Positions 12,401 to 25,701 of a DNA stretch of 64,000 nt are shown here, piece by piece. Source of the stretch: Linderina pennispora (lineage: Eukaryota; Kickxellomycota; Kickxellomycetes; Kickxellales; Kickxellaceae); NCBI RefSeq assembly GCF_002104995.1, contig NW_024468251.1, forward strand, positions 930,001-994,000, given 5' to 3'. The position numbers and the translations under genes were made by a program. Below the pieces are notes generated by a model that made no database searches, was not told the origin of the DNA, and was given only the letters and a program-made list of their open reading frames with translations. Every line of letters starts with the position of its first letter. Position 1 is the stretch's first letter.

Positions 12401-13712
12401 ACCAGCATGTGGTCGTCCTCCAACCGGTGGATTGTGCCCGTCAGCGCATCCGCCAGGTCCGGCGGCGTGAACTGCGCCAGCAACTGCTGCCGGTTGATGG
12501 TCGGGCTTGCTGTTGCCATCTCGTCCAGCGAGATCCGGGGCGTTGCCGAGTCGCCTGCCGATACACTAGGACTATCCGCGCCATTGTCTGTCGAATGGCT
12601 TGCAGAGCCTCCCGCCGACTGCACGCGGCTGTGGCCCGGCACTGGGTTTGTTTGCGTCTGATTGTCTGGGCCGCTCTGGGTCGCCACGTCGTCGTCTCTG
12701 GACACGCGCCGATCAGCCCACTCGCCGCTCCACAGCTCATGGTACAGAATCGACACCCGCCGCAGGTACAGCTCATCATCCACATCCCCAGCCTGCGCAT
12801 GCTGTACCACCGCGTGCTGATTACCATTGCGATCGCCCGCCATTTCCATCCCGCCCATGCACTCCAATGCACAGCCGGTCTCCGCCCTGCCCGCTGCACT
12901 GTGGGCACTGTCAAGCAGCTGCGGTGAATCAATGATCAGTCTCGCCGTGTCCATCCCATCGTTGTCAAGGATTTGTTGATGGTGCTGGAGTGGCTGTGCG
13001 AATGCTGATACTGTGCCATCTACAAGCGCAATGCGTGAAAAAAAAAACACAGGGATGTCAGCGATATAGTAGGACCACGCAAAGCAGTAGTTCCAGCCAT
13101 TGGGCTAGTTAAAGCCTCTAGTACTAGTGCCTGCCTGGTACTGCAAGCCCAACCGGCAATATTTGGCGCTCGAGGAATCTGTTTACAAATCCTCTCGCTC
13201 TCATTAACCCACATCAGGATATAGTTGCCCAAGAGCAGTTATAATCTACAGGCGCTTGCTTCATGCCTTCCCCGCCAATGCCACCATACCTACCAACGAT
13301 GGCCAGTCCTCAGTCCTCTCCCCTCATCGTGCAAAGTGAGTTTGGGGGAGTAGGGGCAAGAGCAATGTGCAGCAAGGCGTGAATACCGGGGGATATATTG
13401 CCAGCTAAAAAATGCCATGGCAACCGGGGAGTTTTTTTGTTCCTCGGGGGAGTCTCACCACAACAACATCAAAACAAAACAACGGCACATGAGCAAAAAC
13501 ATACCTCGTGGAGTGGATCGGATGGCCGTATACTGGATGGCCTTCCGCCGGTACTGCAATAACTGGCCCGACTGATACACTGCTGCTGTCGTCGGATCTA
13601 TGGCCATCGCCTCTAGCATATCCATGACATGCGGGCTCTCCTGGGTCTCCGTGCTCGGCCGCTCGTGCGCGCCATGTGTGGATCTGCTGTTTTGTGCTGC
13701 TTGTATGGGCAT
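9445..13712 (-). CDS. Rho guanine-nucleotide exchange factor (DH domain, probable BAR-like region)
   Basis: Exon 1 runs from ATG 13712 to 13505 and ends CACGAG|GTATGT. A 485-bp intron ends in a T-rich tract and CTTGTAG at 13020. Exon 2 continues in the matching phase (G|AT = Asp) to 9445, giving 1260 residues. A Dbl-homology domain spans roughly residues 280-520: it opens with VVKELAMTEAQYLRDL and contains the conserved LIKPVQRVLKYPLLL helix. Downstream helical stretches (about residues 560-900) resemble the BAR-like module found after DH domains in Tuba/DNMBP-type GEFs; that part is weaker. Termini are Ser-rich and disordered. It should activate a Rho/Cdc42-type GTPase at membranes during polarised growth. 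The 3.6-kb exon 2 has no frame break, unlike several neighbours. Confidence 0.82.
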
Positions 13713-14638
13713 TGTCTGTGAAAATAGGTGAGGCGGATATTAATGAGGCTATACAGGAGATGGGTGAAATAGGAAGGTCCAGAGAGGGAGAGAAAGGCGA
13801 TAAAAATTACAGTTCCTGGGACTGGCTATTTGAGAATATTCAGAAGGGATACCGGATCACACGGTCTGGTCCTAGAAGCCTGTCAAACCTTGGACAGAAT
13901 AGTGTTCCGATCTTTTGTGTCCAGGGCCAGAAAAATCAAAGGGCTGCAAAACCGGTCTGGTTGCGTTGCACTCTGGTATTTTAGTAAGGGCAGAAAGAAA
14001 GGCAATTATTTGCGAAAAAGGTAGAGGGAAAAAAGTCCTGGGTGTTGAAGGGGGAATAAAGAGAATAAAGGGCGTGCTCAAACAAGAACGCAAAAAGTGC
14101 CTGAAACTTTTTTCTTTTCTTCAAAGACCTAAATAAGCGCGTGGGTCAGTATAAAGGCGAAAAACTTGAGGGGGGGGGAAGGAGCAAGCATCTGGAAGGC
14201 CAAAAAGGCACTATTTTTTCAATGGATGAATCCTGGGCTTGTAGGGGCAGAGATATCACCAGCGCTTACTGCCCAAGGTGGCTGAGACAGCGGGCAATCG
14301 AGAAGCCACTGTCTGGGGTCGCCAAACGCAGGCGTCTGGGGGAGAGTGTACCAGCGGCACCTCGCATTCTGCCCAGCAGTATTATGCCGACTTGCCGCCA
14401 ATTATTGCCTGAATATCGAAATGCTCCTTCCCCGCTCCGGCTACCAAAAGCGCTCTTGCCATCCATTATTTGGGACCTGACCGATCGATCTTTGAAGCAA
14501 AAATCGCTGGTGACGCAAAAACCAACACATGTTCATGGTCAGCATGAGCTGGGTGTTGTGCTGCACGCAAGCGACAAAAGCAAGAGGGAATGTGTGTGTT
14601 TTTGAAAAAGATGTAATAAAATACCACCCCCAAATGCC
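13713..14638. other. Gene-free stretch upstream of the RhoGEF
   Basis: About 930 bases between the RhoGEF start and the RRP5 stop. There is a G-run near 14170 and purine-rich + strand, but no credible gene. Confidence 0.5.
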
Positions 14639-17600
14639 TTACAGCGAGTTGATGTATTCGCGAGCCTTGTTCTTTACATGCTCGACATGCGCATCGTCAC
14701 CATGTGCCTTCTCGAAGGCCAGCCACTTCTTAAAGAAGAACTTCATCTTCTTTGACGAGTGCTTCATGGACGTCACCCGCTCGAACAGCTTGCGCGTGGC
14801 CCCCCACTTGGTCCTCGGCGTCATCGGTGCGGTCCGCGGCGGCCTTGACCTCCATGTCCAAGTACACCGACCACAGGTCGACGCGCTTTGGGTAGGTGCC
14901 CAGAACACCCTCGAACACAGTGCGGCCGCGCTCGGGCTCGCCATGCTTGAACTCCATCTGGCCAAACTGCGTAATGGCCTTGATGTGCTTGCGCTTGGGC
15001 AGGGCCTTGAGGGCGCGCGCCAGCAAGTCGCGCGACTCGGCGACCTTTGCGTTCTTCAAATAGAACAGGCCAAACAGTACCCAGACCTTGCAGGAGCCGG
15101 GGAACTTTTGCGTGGCAGTCTTGTGCATGGCCTCGGCCGGACTGGTCTGCCCGGCGCGCTCATAGATCTTGGCCATCTGCAGGTAGACGTGCTTGGCGTT
15201 CATGTACTGGATTGCGCGCTTCAGCACACCGTCCAGGGAGTCCTTGGTGCCGAAGCGGTGCTCGAGATTGAGCAGTGCCACCCAGACATTGAACCTCTCC
15301 TGCTCCTCGCGCGGCGAAATGGTGGTGAGAGCGCGTTCGGCCACGGCACGGGCCTGATCGACCTCAGATTGCTCCAGGTAGTGCGCCATGAACTGCAGCC
15401 ACAGGAACGACGAGTTCGGCGAGCCCACCAGCAGCCGCTCAAAGTCCGCCGTGCTCCGCGGTGCCTGGTCAGCCAGGTCGCCGGTCAGGTCGACGGTCTG
15501 CAGCTTCGACTTGTTGCGCTTCGACTTCTTCCGCGGCGCGTCTTGCTCGGCGTCAGAGGCCTCAGACTCGCTGTCGGAGCTCGCGGCCTCAGAGTCGGAC
15601 TCGGCGTCGCCCCACTGGAATCCCTTGGAGACAGTGAGCGCAGGCGCGGCCTCCTCCTCCTCCTCAGAATCGGCCTCCTCATCAGAGGACGCATCCTCCA
15701 TCTCGGCATCCTCCTCAGCATCCTCCTCGGCGTCCCTCGGCATCGCTCTTCATCTCGACATCCTCATCAGCATCGCTACCGGCCTCGCTACCCTCCTCCT
15801 CTTCCTCCTCCATCACTTTCCTCATCACTGCTCTCCTCGTCAGTCATCTGCACCCTCGGCAAAATACGACGCCTTGAGGCCCAGCCTCAGCTTGCCCTTC
15901 TCCAGATCCACACGCAGGACCTTGGCCAGCACACGGTCGCCAATCTCATACAGCTGGCGCGGATCCACCGGAGCCTCGCTATCGGCAATCTCCTTGTCGT
16001 AGCACAGACCCGTGACATAGACATCGTCGGGCTTAATGAACACGGCGTACTCCTCGATCCGTGTAACCGTGCCCTTGAGCCTCTCGCCAACCTCGACCTG
16101 CTCCAGACGGCGGTGCGCCGTGTCGCCGCCAATGCGCGAGGCCTTGAGCGAAACCGACGCGCGGTCCTGCGCCTTATCGACGCTGGTGACGATGGCCTTG
16201 ACGATTGTGCCGCGCGGGAACGCAGCCTTGACGTCGCGGATGTACTCGTCCGAGAGCTCGCTGATCAGAGCACGGACACGCACGTGGTTTCCAACCTCAA
16301 TAAAGCAGCCCACGTCGGTGGTCCGCGCAACCACGCCATGCACAATCTGGCCCTCGTGCAGATCCGACGCCTTCATGACCACTGGGATCCAGAACATCAC
16401 CTGGCTGTGTGCTCTCGGGGTGCACCAGCGACGGACGCAGCGACAGATCCACAGGACTGAACTTGCTGGCGGACTCGACGTCCTTGCCGGCTGGCACCAC
16501 CACGGCGTCCACGAGCTGGCCGACCTTAAACTGAAGCAAAGGGCTTGTCGGATCAATGTGTCGGATACCTGGAAGCGGTTGACGAAGCCGCGGATGAACT
16601 GGCGCGACTTGCCCTCAGTCGCTGTCCGTGGCTGTCTGGGCAATGTTGATCTGAACCGTCATTGAGGTATCGCCGATCGTATGGACTGTGCCGGCCACAC
16701 GCGTACCCACCGGCAAGGTCCTCCGCAGACGCCGGGAGCGGCGGGACGCCGGGCAACGCGCCGACGGGCTGCACAGCCAGGGACTTGCCGTCCCGCGCCG
16801 CACGGACCACCTGCACCCTTGATCGGCTGGCCAGTAAAGAAGTGGTCTTCGGGACGGCTTGCCACGTCATACGAGCCCGTGACATGGGTGACATAGAACT
16901 TGCCCAGAAGCTTCGGGCTCAGCGCCACGCTGACAAACGGCGCGCCTGTATGGCCCTCCTTCTGCGGGTGGGTGATCTCGGCCACAAAGCCATTGAACTC
17001 GCGGCCCGGCTTGACACTGGCAGCCTTGATCTGGCGCTGGGCCTGGTGCACAAGCGTGCCGGATGCCGCCAGCTCCGACGGCCGCACGGTCATCTCGATC
17101 ACCGACTTGAGCGGCGAGACGCGGTGCGTGATTGCCAGGTATTTGTATACCTTGGCGCTATGCAGACCCACGACCTTGACTGTGATCGTCTCACCCTTGG
17201 CGACTCCGGCTGCAGGCAAACAGCGCCTTGGCGTCCTTGACGCCGAGATCGGCGACGTCGTCGTCGTCGAAGAGCTCCGTCACATGCAGCCTCCCCTTGA
17301 TGTTGGCCGCAATGCTCAGGTTTGCCTGGGTGCCGGAAATGCCGGTGACCTTGGCGCGCGTGACAAAGCCAGGCTGCAGGTCCTCAAAGTACTGCAGCGC
17401 CGGATCGACCGGCTCCATGGCCTTGCGGCGGGTCTCGTCGTCGTTGCCGCTGTGGCGCGACTGGAAGTACACCAACGTGCGCTTGGAGCCGGCCGACTGG
17501 TACGGAGTGCCCGACAGGCGCTGGCCGATCTTGTAGCGCATAAACGGCTTCGACCGGTCATTGTAGGTCTTAGTCATGGCGTACGCGATCTGGTGGCCCA

Positions 17601-20600
17601 GTGATGGAATCGACAGAACCAGGTAGTCCTCCTTGACCACCTCGACAATAACGCTGACCAGTCTTTTTCTTGCTGCTGAGCTCGGCCAGTGCGCGGCGGA
17701 ACTCGCTGCGCTTCTTCTCGGCAGAAGCACGTGCATCGGCCAGCTTCTGCTCGGCCGTGGCCCGAGATTCAGCATCACTGGCAGGCGCCCAGCGACTCGA
17801 GGGCCTTGCGGTCCGGCACCAGCGTGGCCTTGAGCGAGTAATCGACGATGTTCTTGTCAGAATCGACGTCCAGAACGCAGGCAGCCAGAACAGCGCCGTC
17901 CTTGCACGCACTCAGGCGCTCCTTGGCCTGGTCGGTAGTAATGAAGCCCGACGTGCCGGCTTGGGAACACAGAGAGCTCGGAGGCGGCCGGCTCGACAAA
18001 CACGCCGTACGGCTGCTTCTGCTTGACCACAACGAGGCTCTGCTCGCCGATCTGCTCGGCCAGCGGGCCCTCGAGCTGCGCGAAATACTCGGCGACAAAG
18101 TCCTCCGGAGCAATGCAGCCAGAGGCCAGTGGATCGACCACCGAGCCCTTGAGCGACAGCTTCGTCTGGTTGTCCTCGACGCTGACCACCGAGGCAACCA
18201 CCGTCTGGTCAACCGCAAACAGGACCCTCGGTCGATGCCACATAGCGGTCACCCAGGGCGCTGATCGGCGCCAGTCCGGTGACGCCGCCAGCAAACCGCA
18301 CAAACACGCCGAACGCCGCCGTGCCGTCCACCCAGCCAACAACGGTCTTGCCCACCTTGAGCATCTCGCTGGCTGTTACCAGCACCTGCTGCTTGGCTGC
18401 ACGCACCACCGGCCGGCTTGGCACTGACCTTGACCGTTCCGTGCTTCTTGACCAGATCGACCACCACCAGGTCATCGAACCGCACGCCCACGGCAATCCG
18501 CGCCGCCATGCGGTCCAGGACAGAGCCCGTGTGGTCGCTCAGATGGCCCTTGTGCAGGGTCGCCAGCAGATCGCTGCCGTCCAAGCGAATCGTGAAGTGG
18601 TCGCTGGAAACCTTGACCACTGAGCCGCTGACCATCTGCCCGGGGCTGACCTGCGACAGGTCCTTGCTGATTGCCGATGTTGCGGCCTTGGCGGGTCGGG
18701 CTTGCAGGTCCTCGATGCTCGTGTCGGCATCGACGTTCAGGCTGGCGGTGATGCGGCGCTGCTTCGGCTTGACCTGCACGATGCGGCATTTGACGACCTT
18801 GCCAACCTCCAGCTGCTTCGGGATCTTGCCGGCGCCCTTGGTGTTGGCAGAAATGTCAGCCATCGGGATCATACCGGCAGCACCCTGGTAGAATGACACC
18901 AGCACGCCAGCCTTGGTGTGGTGGACGACTGTGGCATGCGTGATGACGCCCGGCACGGCGCCGCGCTCGGCGGAGAATCCCGTGACCACCGGCAGCTTGG
19001 ACTGGACCAGACTCTTGCGGCACGTCAGCTTGATGTCGTTCTTCTTCGCATGCACACTCAGCACGCGGCAGGCCACCGGGTGGTCGGCCTTGAACACAAG
19101 CTCCGGGTGCTTCAGGTGCGTGTCCGACAGCTGGTCGCCAGCCACGGTGCCCGTGAGCCGCCCCGACAGAGCCACCACGAGCCGGCTGTCCTTGAGCCGC
19201 CGCACCGTGCCCGTGATGACTGCGCCCGGCACCACATCCTCGATGCGGAACAGCGGCTCGTCCACCACCGACGGCTTCAGCGACACATGCACCAGCCCGC
19301 TCATTGCCTCGTACCCGAGAACACGCACGCGGTGGACCGAGCCGAGCTGGAATACACCTGCGGTGCGGCTCAGCGCTGGCACCAGGTCCTTGTTGTCCAC
19401 CAGATCGCCCTTGCGCGCAAGGCACCGCACAGTCTCGACACCTGGAACCGCAAGCGTCAGTCCGATGTGCGGGTTGACACCCACCACCGCCACCTCCTCC
19501 AGCACAGTGCCGTAGGGAATTGGCCACTTGCTGCGCACATCCATTGTGCTGAACTTGCCTGTGCCTGCCCCCGTTGCTGAGCCAGTGACGAGCTGGGCGG
19601 CTGCCGGTGTCTCGTAGCCGGTGATGCCGGGACGCGGCGACATCTCGACAATGTGCGGCAGCAGCGACACCAGGATAGTCTTGGAGGCCGTGGTCAGCGA
19701 CACGTACATGACGCGCGCCTTGACGATCTTGCCGAGATCGTAGGTCTGCGCGATATCCTTCTTGTCGAGCGCACCCGTCAGGCCAATCGACACAAGGTCG
19801 GCCGAGCAGTCGTAGAATCCCATGAAGCGCAGCGACAGCCCGCGGTCCCACACCTTCATGACCGTGGCCGACACAAGCTGTCCGGGCTGCACCGACGCCA
19901 TGGTCTTGAACGTGTCCTTGGGTAAGGCCTCAGCCACCGACTCGGGGTCGAGCGTCATCTGCAGCGAGCGCCGGCCATCGGTGATTTTCGCCACACACGC
20001 CTCAATCACCTGCCCGACCTTGAGCTCGCCCTGCGCGGGCATCCAGCGCTCGAGCCACTTGCGCGCCTCCTTGGTCGGCAGGAACGCCGCCATCTTGCTG
20101 GTCGCCAGACCCGTGTTCAGCACGTACCCGCGGTCCTCCACGCTCTTCACGCTGGCCGTCATCACCAGGCCCTCACAGATATCGTCCACGTCAATGCGCT
20201 CATTGACATCACCTGGCATCAGGCTCAGCTCCACGCGCGTCTTGGCCTTCCCCGATGCATCCGTCTGGCTGATCTCCGCCACCACGCACTTGACGTACTG
20301 CCCGACGTAGAAGCGCGAGCCAAGATCAAGGCCATCCTCCTCATCGTCGCTATCATCGCCCTGCGCCATCTTCTCCGCCATCTGTGTCAGCTCTGGCGAC
20401 ACCGCAGTAATCGGCACATGTCCGGTCATGGCGCCCGGCAAATCCACCGTCAGCTCCAGCCCGCGCACTGCCGAAACACACCCGAGCACCAGAGCGCCCT
20501 TGGTCAGCCGCTTGTACGACAGCGACTCGACTGGCGCCGCACGGTCGATGATCTGATCCAAAGTCTCCGTCTCCACGTCCTCCGTGGGCTGGGACTTTTT

Positions 20601-20873
20601 GGTTTTCTTCTTTTTCTTCTCCACACTGCCGCCGTCTTCGCTGGACCGGCGCTTGTGCTTCTTTTGCTTCTTCTTGTCGGCGACGTCGCTCGCTAGAACG
20701 CCGTCGGAGAACAGCACTTCGCGCTCGGCTTGCCGCGACACCTCGCGGTACTCGAGCGGTGTGAGCCCGGAGGCGCCGCCGCGCGGGAAATCCTCGACCT
20801 CCGTTGCGATCTTCTTGGACGCCTTCTTCTCGCCCTTCTTGCTGTTGTGTTTCTTGTCGCCCTTTCCCGCCAT
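14639..20873 (-). CDS. RRP5: rRNA processing protein RRP5 (PDCD11), heavily frame-shifted in its 3' half
   Basis: The start is ATG 20873 and the stop TAA at 14639, about 2070 residues after correction (yeast and human are roughly 1730-1870). The N-terminus is Lys-rich and nucleolar-like, followed by serial S1 RNA-binding repeats (for example VMTASVKSVEDRGYVL and VSATVMKVWDRGLSL). An acidic linker lies near 15850-15600. The C-terminus holds HAT/TPR repeats (FNVWVALLNLEHRFG, RVDLWSVYLDMEVK). RRP5 acts in the nucleolus in early pre-rRNA cleavage for both subunits. The first 2.4 kb is open, but downstream of about 18415 the frame changes at least a dozen times (near 18230, 17965, 17780, 17655, 17215, 16830, 16735, 16620, 16540, 16400, 15850-15740 and 14850). 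The protein remains recognisable in every segment. The first two breaks are each fixed by removing one base. Confidence 0.9.
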
Positions 20874-21299
20874 TCTTTTTCGATAATATGTATAAGTGGT
20901 GTTTTTCGTCTACAGGGCAGTGGGGATCGGGGGTTGAGCCGCTGGCCGTTGTTTGGCGATCAGTGTGCGAAGGATCGAGAGTAGAAAGACACCCTTACCT
21001 ATTTGCTTGTGTTTTGCTGAGACCCTTATTTCTCCCTTATGAGCAAAAACGTACGATGCCAAATAGAACAGAAACGCAGACGAAGAAGCGAAAGTAAAGG
21101 TAGGGGGAATACAGTTGAATTGGAATAAAGTGAGAGCAACAAGCTGAGAGCGGCGAGCGTGCCTTTTGGACAGTTTTTTTTTTTTCAACCCAGATGTAGA
21201 AGAAAATTTTGGTAATATTGGATTAAGAATATTGGATTAAGGGTGGCGGTGATGATGAGCCCAGAAGAAAATAGGGGTTTAGAAACGAAAGAACAGCAA
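20874..21299. other. RRP5 promoter region and RasGEF 3' flank
   Basis: About 430 bases with a T-run at 21174-21184. An almost perfect duplicate of ATATTGGATTAAG occurs at 21217-21241. No gene seen. Confidence 0.5.
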
Positions 21300-24200
21300 T
21301 CATATTTTGCAAAGCAGCCGGTTGCTTTTTAGCCAACTCATCTCAGGGGAGGGAGGCCTTACAAGAAGCCCGACTCCTGTCAGCAGACGCAGCACCCGCT
21401 CGCTCTCCTTCTCCTTGGGTTCAAGCGTCGTGCTCATCTTCCAGAACTCCTCGACCAGGCGGTCGGAGCTCTGGCCGTTCGGGCACAGCTCCTCGAGCCG
21501 CTTCAGCAGCCAGTCCTGGATCTCAGGCCACGGGCGTCAGATTGTAGGGCACGTTCTGGAACTGCTGCAGGATCGCGGATGGTGCCGGCGGTGCGCTGGC
21601 GCTTGGCAAAGTTGATTAGGTGCGGGGAATTGGCAATGGCGTCGTCATTGCCATCCTCAATGAAGGTCAGGTCCTGCAGGTAAATGCCGACGAACGGGAT
21701 GGCCGGCGGGTTGCATGAGTGCAGGGCATCGCGGTACTCGGAGAAGTTGCGGTCGGTGCGCATGATCTGCTTGAGCTGGCTGTAGGTGCCCAGCGCCTTC
21801 TGCTGCACCGCCTGCCAGGTGCGCGTCAGGCGCTCGACCGGCACCGACGTCAGTGCACCCAGCACGCTCATCAGCGTGTTGAAGTTGTTCAGCCCGCGGC
21901 AGTACTCGGCAAAGGTGATAAAGTACTTGATCACGCCAGCGCGCTTCTTGATCTCGTGCTCCAGCAAGATGTTGGCCGTCACCCACAGCGTGGTCTGCGT
22001 GCTCAGCGTCGACATGGCCTTGACATTGACCGCAATCTCGACGGTCAGGCCATTGAACGCCTTCGGGTCGCCGGGCTTCTTCGACCACGCGGTCTTCAGG
22101 CACTCGATCGGCCGCACCTTGTTGAACATGGTCGAGTCGATCAACGTGAACTGCCGCGCCAGCTCCAGCGGATTGATGTCCATCAGACGCAGACGGCTCA
22201 GCGACCGCGGCAGGAATCGGCGGCGGCGCCGCATGTGGCAGATTCGGCACCATGCGACGCAGGCCGCCCTGCGACGCGCGGCGCTTGTCAATCAGCCGCA
22301 CCAGCTGGTCGGCCGCCGCCGACATGTGCTCGGCCAGCGTGGTGCAGGCAAACTCGCGCAGCAGCTCCAGCCCCAGCGGGTCGCCCTCGACCTGCTCCAC
22401 GTAGTGCTGCTCCAGCCACGTCTTGAACAAGTTGAATACACGCAGGCGCACCGGCTTCTGCTTGCGCTCGGTCCAGTCTGCCAGCTCGGCGTCCGTAAGC
22501 CCGGGTGGCGGCTGGATCAGGAACCGCCGGAACAGGCCCTCGAACAGCTCCGGCGTCGTCGTAAACGACCGGATAGGTCAGCAGGAACGTCGACACAAAG
22601 TTCGGGTCAGACACGTCGTGTGCCACCAGCCGCTCAATCAGCGCCGGCAGCGTGCTGCCCTTCACCTGGCCCTCGGCGCTCAGAAGCAGGTCCTCTGGCG
22701 ACGAGTCGTACGTCAGATACCACGGGATTTGGTCTGCGGGCGCTGGCGACGCTAGCCCGCCGCTCGCCGACATCTTCGCCGATGCGCGGCTTGAGATCGT
22801 CGAGTGGGCATGGCCGATCGATGACGCACCCGCACCGCCCGCTGGCTCCTCGCCGAACGCGCCGGTGGCCTTGGTTGGCGTCTTCACCGATCCGGCTGAC
22901 CCACCACCAATAGACGGAATGGTGATGTCCGACAGCTGCGACGGCCGCTTGGTCTTGCGGTAGGCCGCGCCCGCCGCGTCGTCACCGAAGAACCGGCTCA
23001 GCTTGTCCTTGGCGCGGGCATCACGTACAGTGGCATTCGCCTGCGGCGTTCCGTCCGAAGAGTCGACTGCTCTCACCACGCGGCTGCGCGCTGTCGACGC
23101 GTCGCGACATCTGCAGTGCCAAGTGATCGGCGGCATCGACAGTGTCGGCCCGTGGCCGCGCCAGCAGTGTTCGTTCCGATGGCTCGCTCTCGAGCGCAGC
23201 CCGGCGCAGGTGCGGCAGCGAGATCGACCGGCGGAAGCCCAGTGCAGTGCGGTGACGCGGCACCAGGGCCGAGTGCAAGACCGGCAGCTGCCGGGCCAAC
23301 TGGCACGCTGGCCAGGGCGTCGGCGGGCACGTGCAGCTTGGCCACGCGCAGCCACAGCACGCGCAGATCGCACACGTCGCATGCTTCGACCACACGCTTG
23401 GCGGCGATGTGCAGCGCCATGGTGGTGTGGTTCAGCGCCTGCAGCGACTCGCCCACCTGCACCAGCACGTGCAGGATGCGCTCAGGCAGCGGCGGGGTGA
23501 TCAAGCTCGACTCGGCATCCGACGCTGGGAACTCGGGGTCGTCCAGCGGCTCGGCCGCGCCGCCGGTAAGTCGGTGCGCCAGCTCAGCAAAGTCCTGCGT
23601 GGCTAGCCACCAGCAGCCCGACGTTCTCGCTGACCTGCGTGCGTGTAGTCCGCATGCCCACCATGGACGACGCGACTAGCGACGCCGGGCCGGTCTCCAG
23701 TGCCGTTTCGTCGTCACTGGCTGCCGCACCCACCACCGCCGCACTGAACGCGTCAAAGTCATCGACAACCTGCAGGAACACCGCCAGCGCCGCCACCAGG
23801 CCCTTGGCATACGCGATCAGTCGCGCATCAGCCGCCGCGCGCATGTAGCTGACCGAGCCGCGGTGCGGCACCGGCCCACGACCCGGCGAGACCGGCATGT
23901 CGCCGCTCGACTCGTCGCTGTAGAAGCGCTCGACCTTACGCAGGTACCGGTCGAAGGCCAGAATCACACGCGCCAGCTCGCGCGCTCCGTCGTCCAGCTG
24001 CAGCAGCACATCAGCTGTCGCCGATGCGCCGTCCAGTGCCGACGCGCTGCCGTCGTCCAGCGCTCCTGCATACGTCGCGCGGCTGTGGTTGCGCTGGTGG
24101 ATGCTCGGCCAGGTGCTGGCGCAGCCGCTGGCGGATGCCTGTCTCGTCCCTGCCGAACAGTGAGCTGGCCGCTACCGGTTCACCCACAGAGCCGTCGGTG

Positions 24201-25417
24201 CGGTCCTTAACCAGTGTAGTAGCACCCGTGTGCTCGTCACGCACCACCGTGCTAGCCCGACGTCCGTGGCCTGGCGCTGCGCCCGTCTGTGTCACGGACA
24301 GTCCGCGCAGACGCCCGGCAGCCTCCGGCGCAATGCCCGGCAAAAAGTCAATCTGTTCGTCGGCCGCCGCCGGTGCGCGCAGAGGGATCCCAGCGCTCTC
24401 GGCCTCGACGATGAACCGGCGCACTGCGCGCACCAGCCCGGCAACGTCGGCATGGACGGCATCGGCGGCATCGGGCGGCGGCCACACTGTGGCGGCCACC
24501 TTGGCCGACAGCGTCAGCGCGCAGACGCCGTGAGTGATGGCGCGGTGGTGCTCGCGCAGCAGCCGGTGCGTGCGGAACGCCGGCCCGTCGTGCGCCGGCC
24601 CACCCGCCGATGCCAGCAGAAGCCGCTTGACTGCTGCCACTGCCTGGGCCACCAGCGGCAAGAACTCGTGTTTGGCGCCCGCGCCCACCGCTGCCGCCAG
24701 ATTGAAGGCCGCCGCCGAGACGCCTGCAGACAGCTGCTCCCAGGCGCCGCCGCCCGCCGCCAGCCCCTGGCCGCTGCGGTGCGACAGCGAGCGCTGGTGC
24801 GAGCGCCCGCCGCCCTCGCGTGCCTGCCCCATCAGCAGTCGACACATGCACCAGCGTGATCTCGTCGCCGATCAGCTCCAGCGCCGGACTCCGCCGGTCT
24901 GCATCCGCTGCCGCTCCATCGTCGTCCACCGTCCACGCGGTTCTGTCGGTGAAGATATTGCAGTAGTACGTCCGCCCGTCCATCGTCATGCGGCTCTCCC
25001 ACTGCGCCATGCGCGGCTCCGCGTCGCCGCTCACCTGCGGTGTCTTGAGGCTGTGGCCGCTGCCTGCCACGCTTGCTGCCTGCTGCGTCGCCACCACGGC
25101 TCCGCTGCTGGTACTTTGCACTGGCTCACTTGGCTCGTTGTCCTCGGCAATGGGGTTGTACGGAATCGAGGCGCGCCGGTTCATGCGCAGCCTCGGCGGC
25201 ACCGCTGATGCCACGCCTGGCGAGCCATCTACAATCGCAATAGATCCACGCCGGTAGATACTCTCGTTAGCTGCCGCTGTCAGTAGCGAATGGTCCATGC
25301 CCTGGATTGCCCCCACCTCGACCGGCGCCGCCCCGTCGTGCTGAGCCCGCAAAGCGTTGCTCGTACCTGGAGACGTTGGCACCACAGCCTGCTCTTCCAC
25401 CACTTCCTGTTGCTGCT

Positions 25418-25454
<37 letters not shown>

Positions 25455-25701
25455 CTGTTGCTGCTGTTGCTGTTGCTGTTGGCTGCATGAGCATTCGTTG
25501 CTGCAGCAGGACCTGCACCTGCTCAGGCGACAGGAGCTCGACGTAGTTTGACGGGAACCATCCGCGGTTCTCGCCGCTGACTCCGTTCCACCACCCCGAC
25601 TCCAGCCGCGCAAGCACTTCGATTACGTCGCCACGACTAAACGACAGCCCGCTGGTCTCTTGGCTCGTGAAATCGTACACTGCTCGAACAAAGAACGACA
25701 T
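21300..25701 (-). CDS. Ras guanine-nucleotide exchange factor (CDC25-like) with SH3, polyQ and WW
   Basis: The start is ATG 25701. An SH3 domain opens the protein (VRAVYDFTSQ... to WFPSNYVELL). A polyglutamine tract follows, then a WW-like segment near 24990-24920 (WESRMTMDGRTYYCNIF, Trp-Trp spacing 22). A long, poorly conserved middle leads to a RasGEF-N module (about 22720-22330, LFKTWLEQHYVEQVEGD) and the catalytic CDC25 domain (about 22200-21520, DINPLELARQFTLIDS and IPFVGIYLQDLTFIEDG). The last open frame reaches TGA at 21300, but the family usually ends near LLTGVGLL, where one surplus base would hide a TAA at about 21360. It should load GTP onto Ras and drive cAMP or MAPK signalling. 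At least eight single-base frame breaks scatter through the gene; one sits just before the polyQ tract (CAGCCAACAG needs one C less). Confidence 0.85.
25407..25481 (-). repeat. CAG/CAA polyglutamine tract
   Basis: About 25 consecutive Gln codons (mixed CAG and CAA) lie between the SH3 and WW parts of the RasGEF. Length variation between strains is likely. Confidence 0.9.

Noticed and set aside
13020..13050. RhoGEF start inside the open frame at 13050
   Set aside because: That codon is GTG and lies in the T-rich tract before a TAG acceptor. An upstream exon with ATG 13712 joins in perfect phase.
14529..16460. Long + strand open frame (about 640 codons) opposite RRP5
   Set aside because: Opposite-strand shadow of a GC-rich gene. 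The minus strand translates to recognisable S1 and HAT repeats in several frames, while the + translation is compositionally odd and matches no family.
14639..18430. RRP5 breaks as many small introns
   Set aside because: Segments abut or overlap in conserved protein with no missing DNA to splice out, and breaks are resolved by one base rather than by GT-AG pairs.
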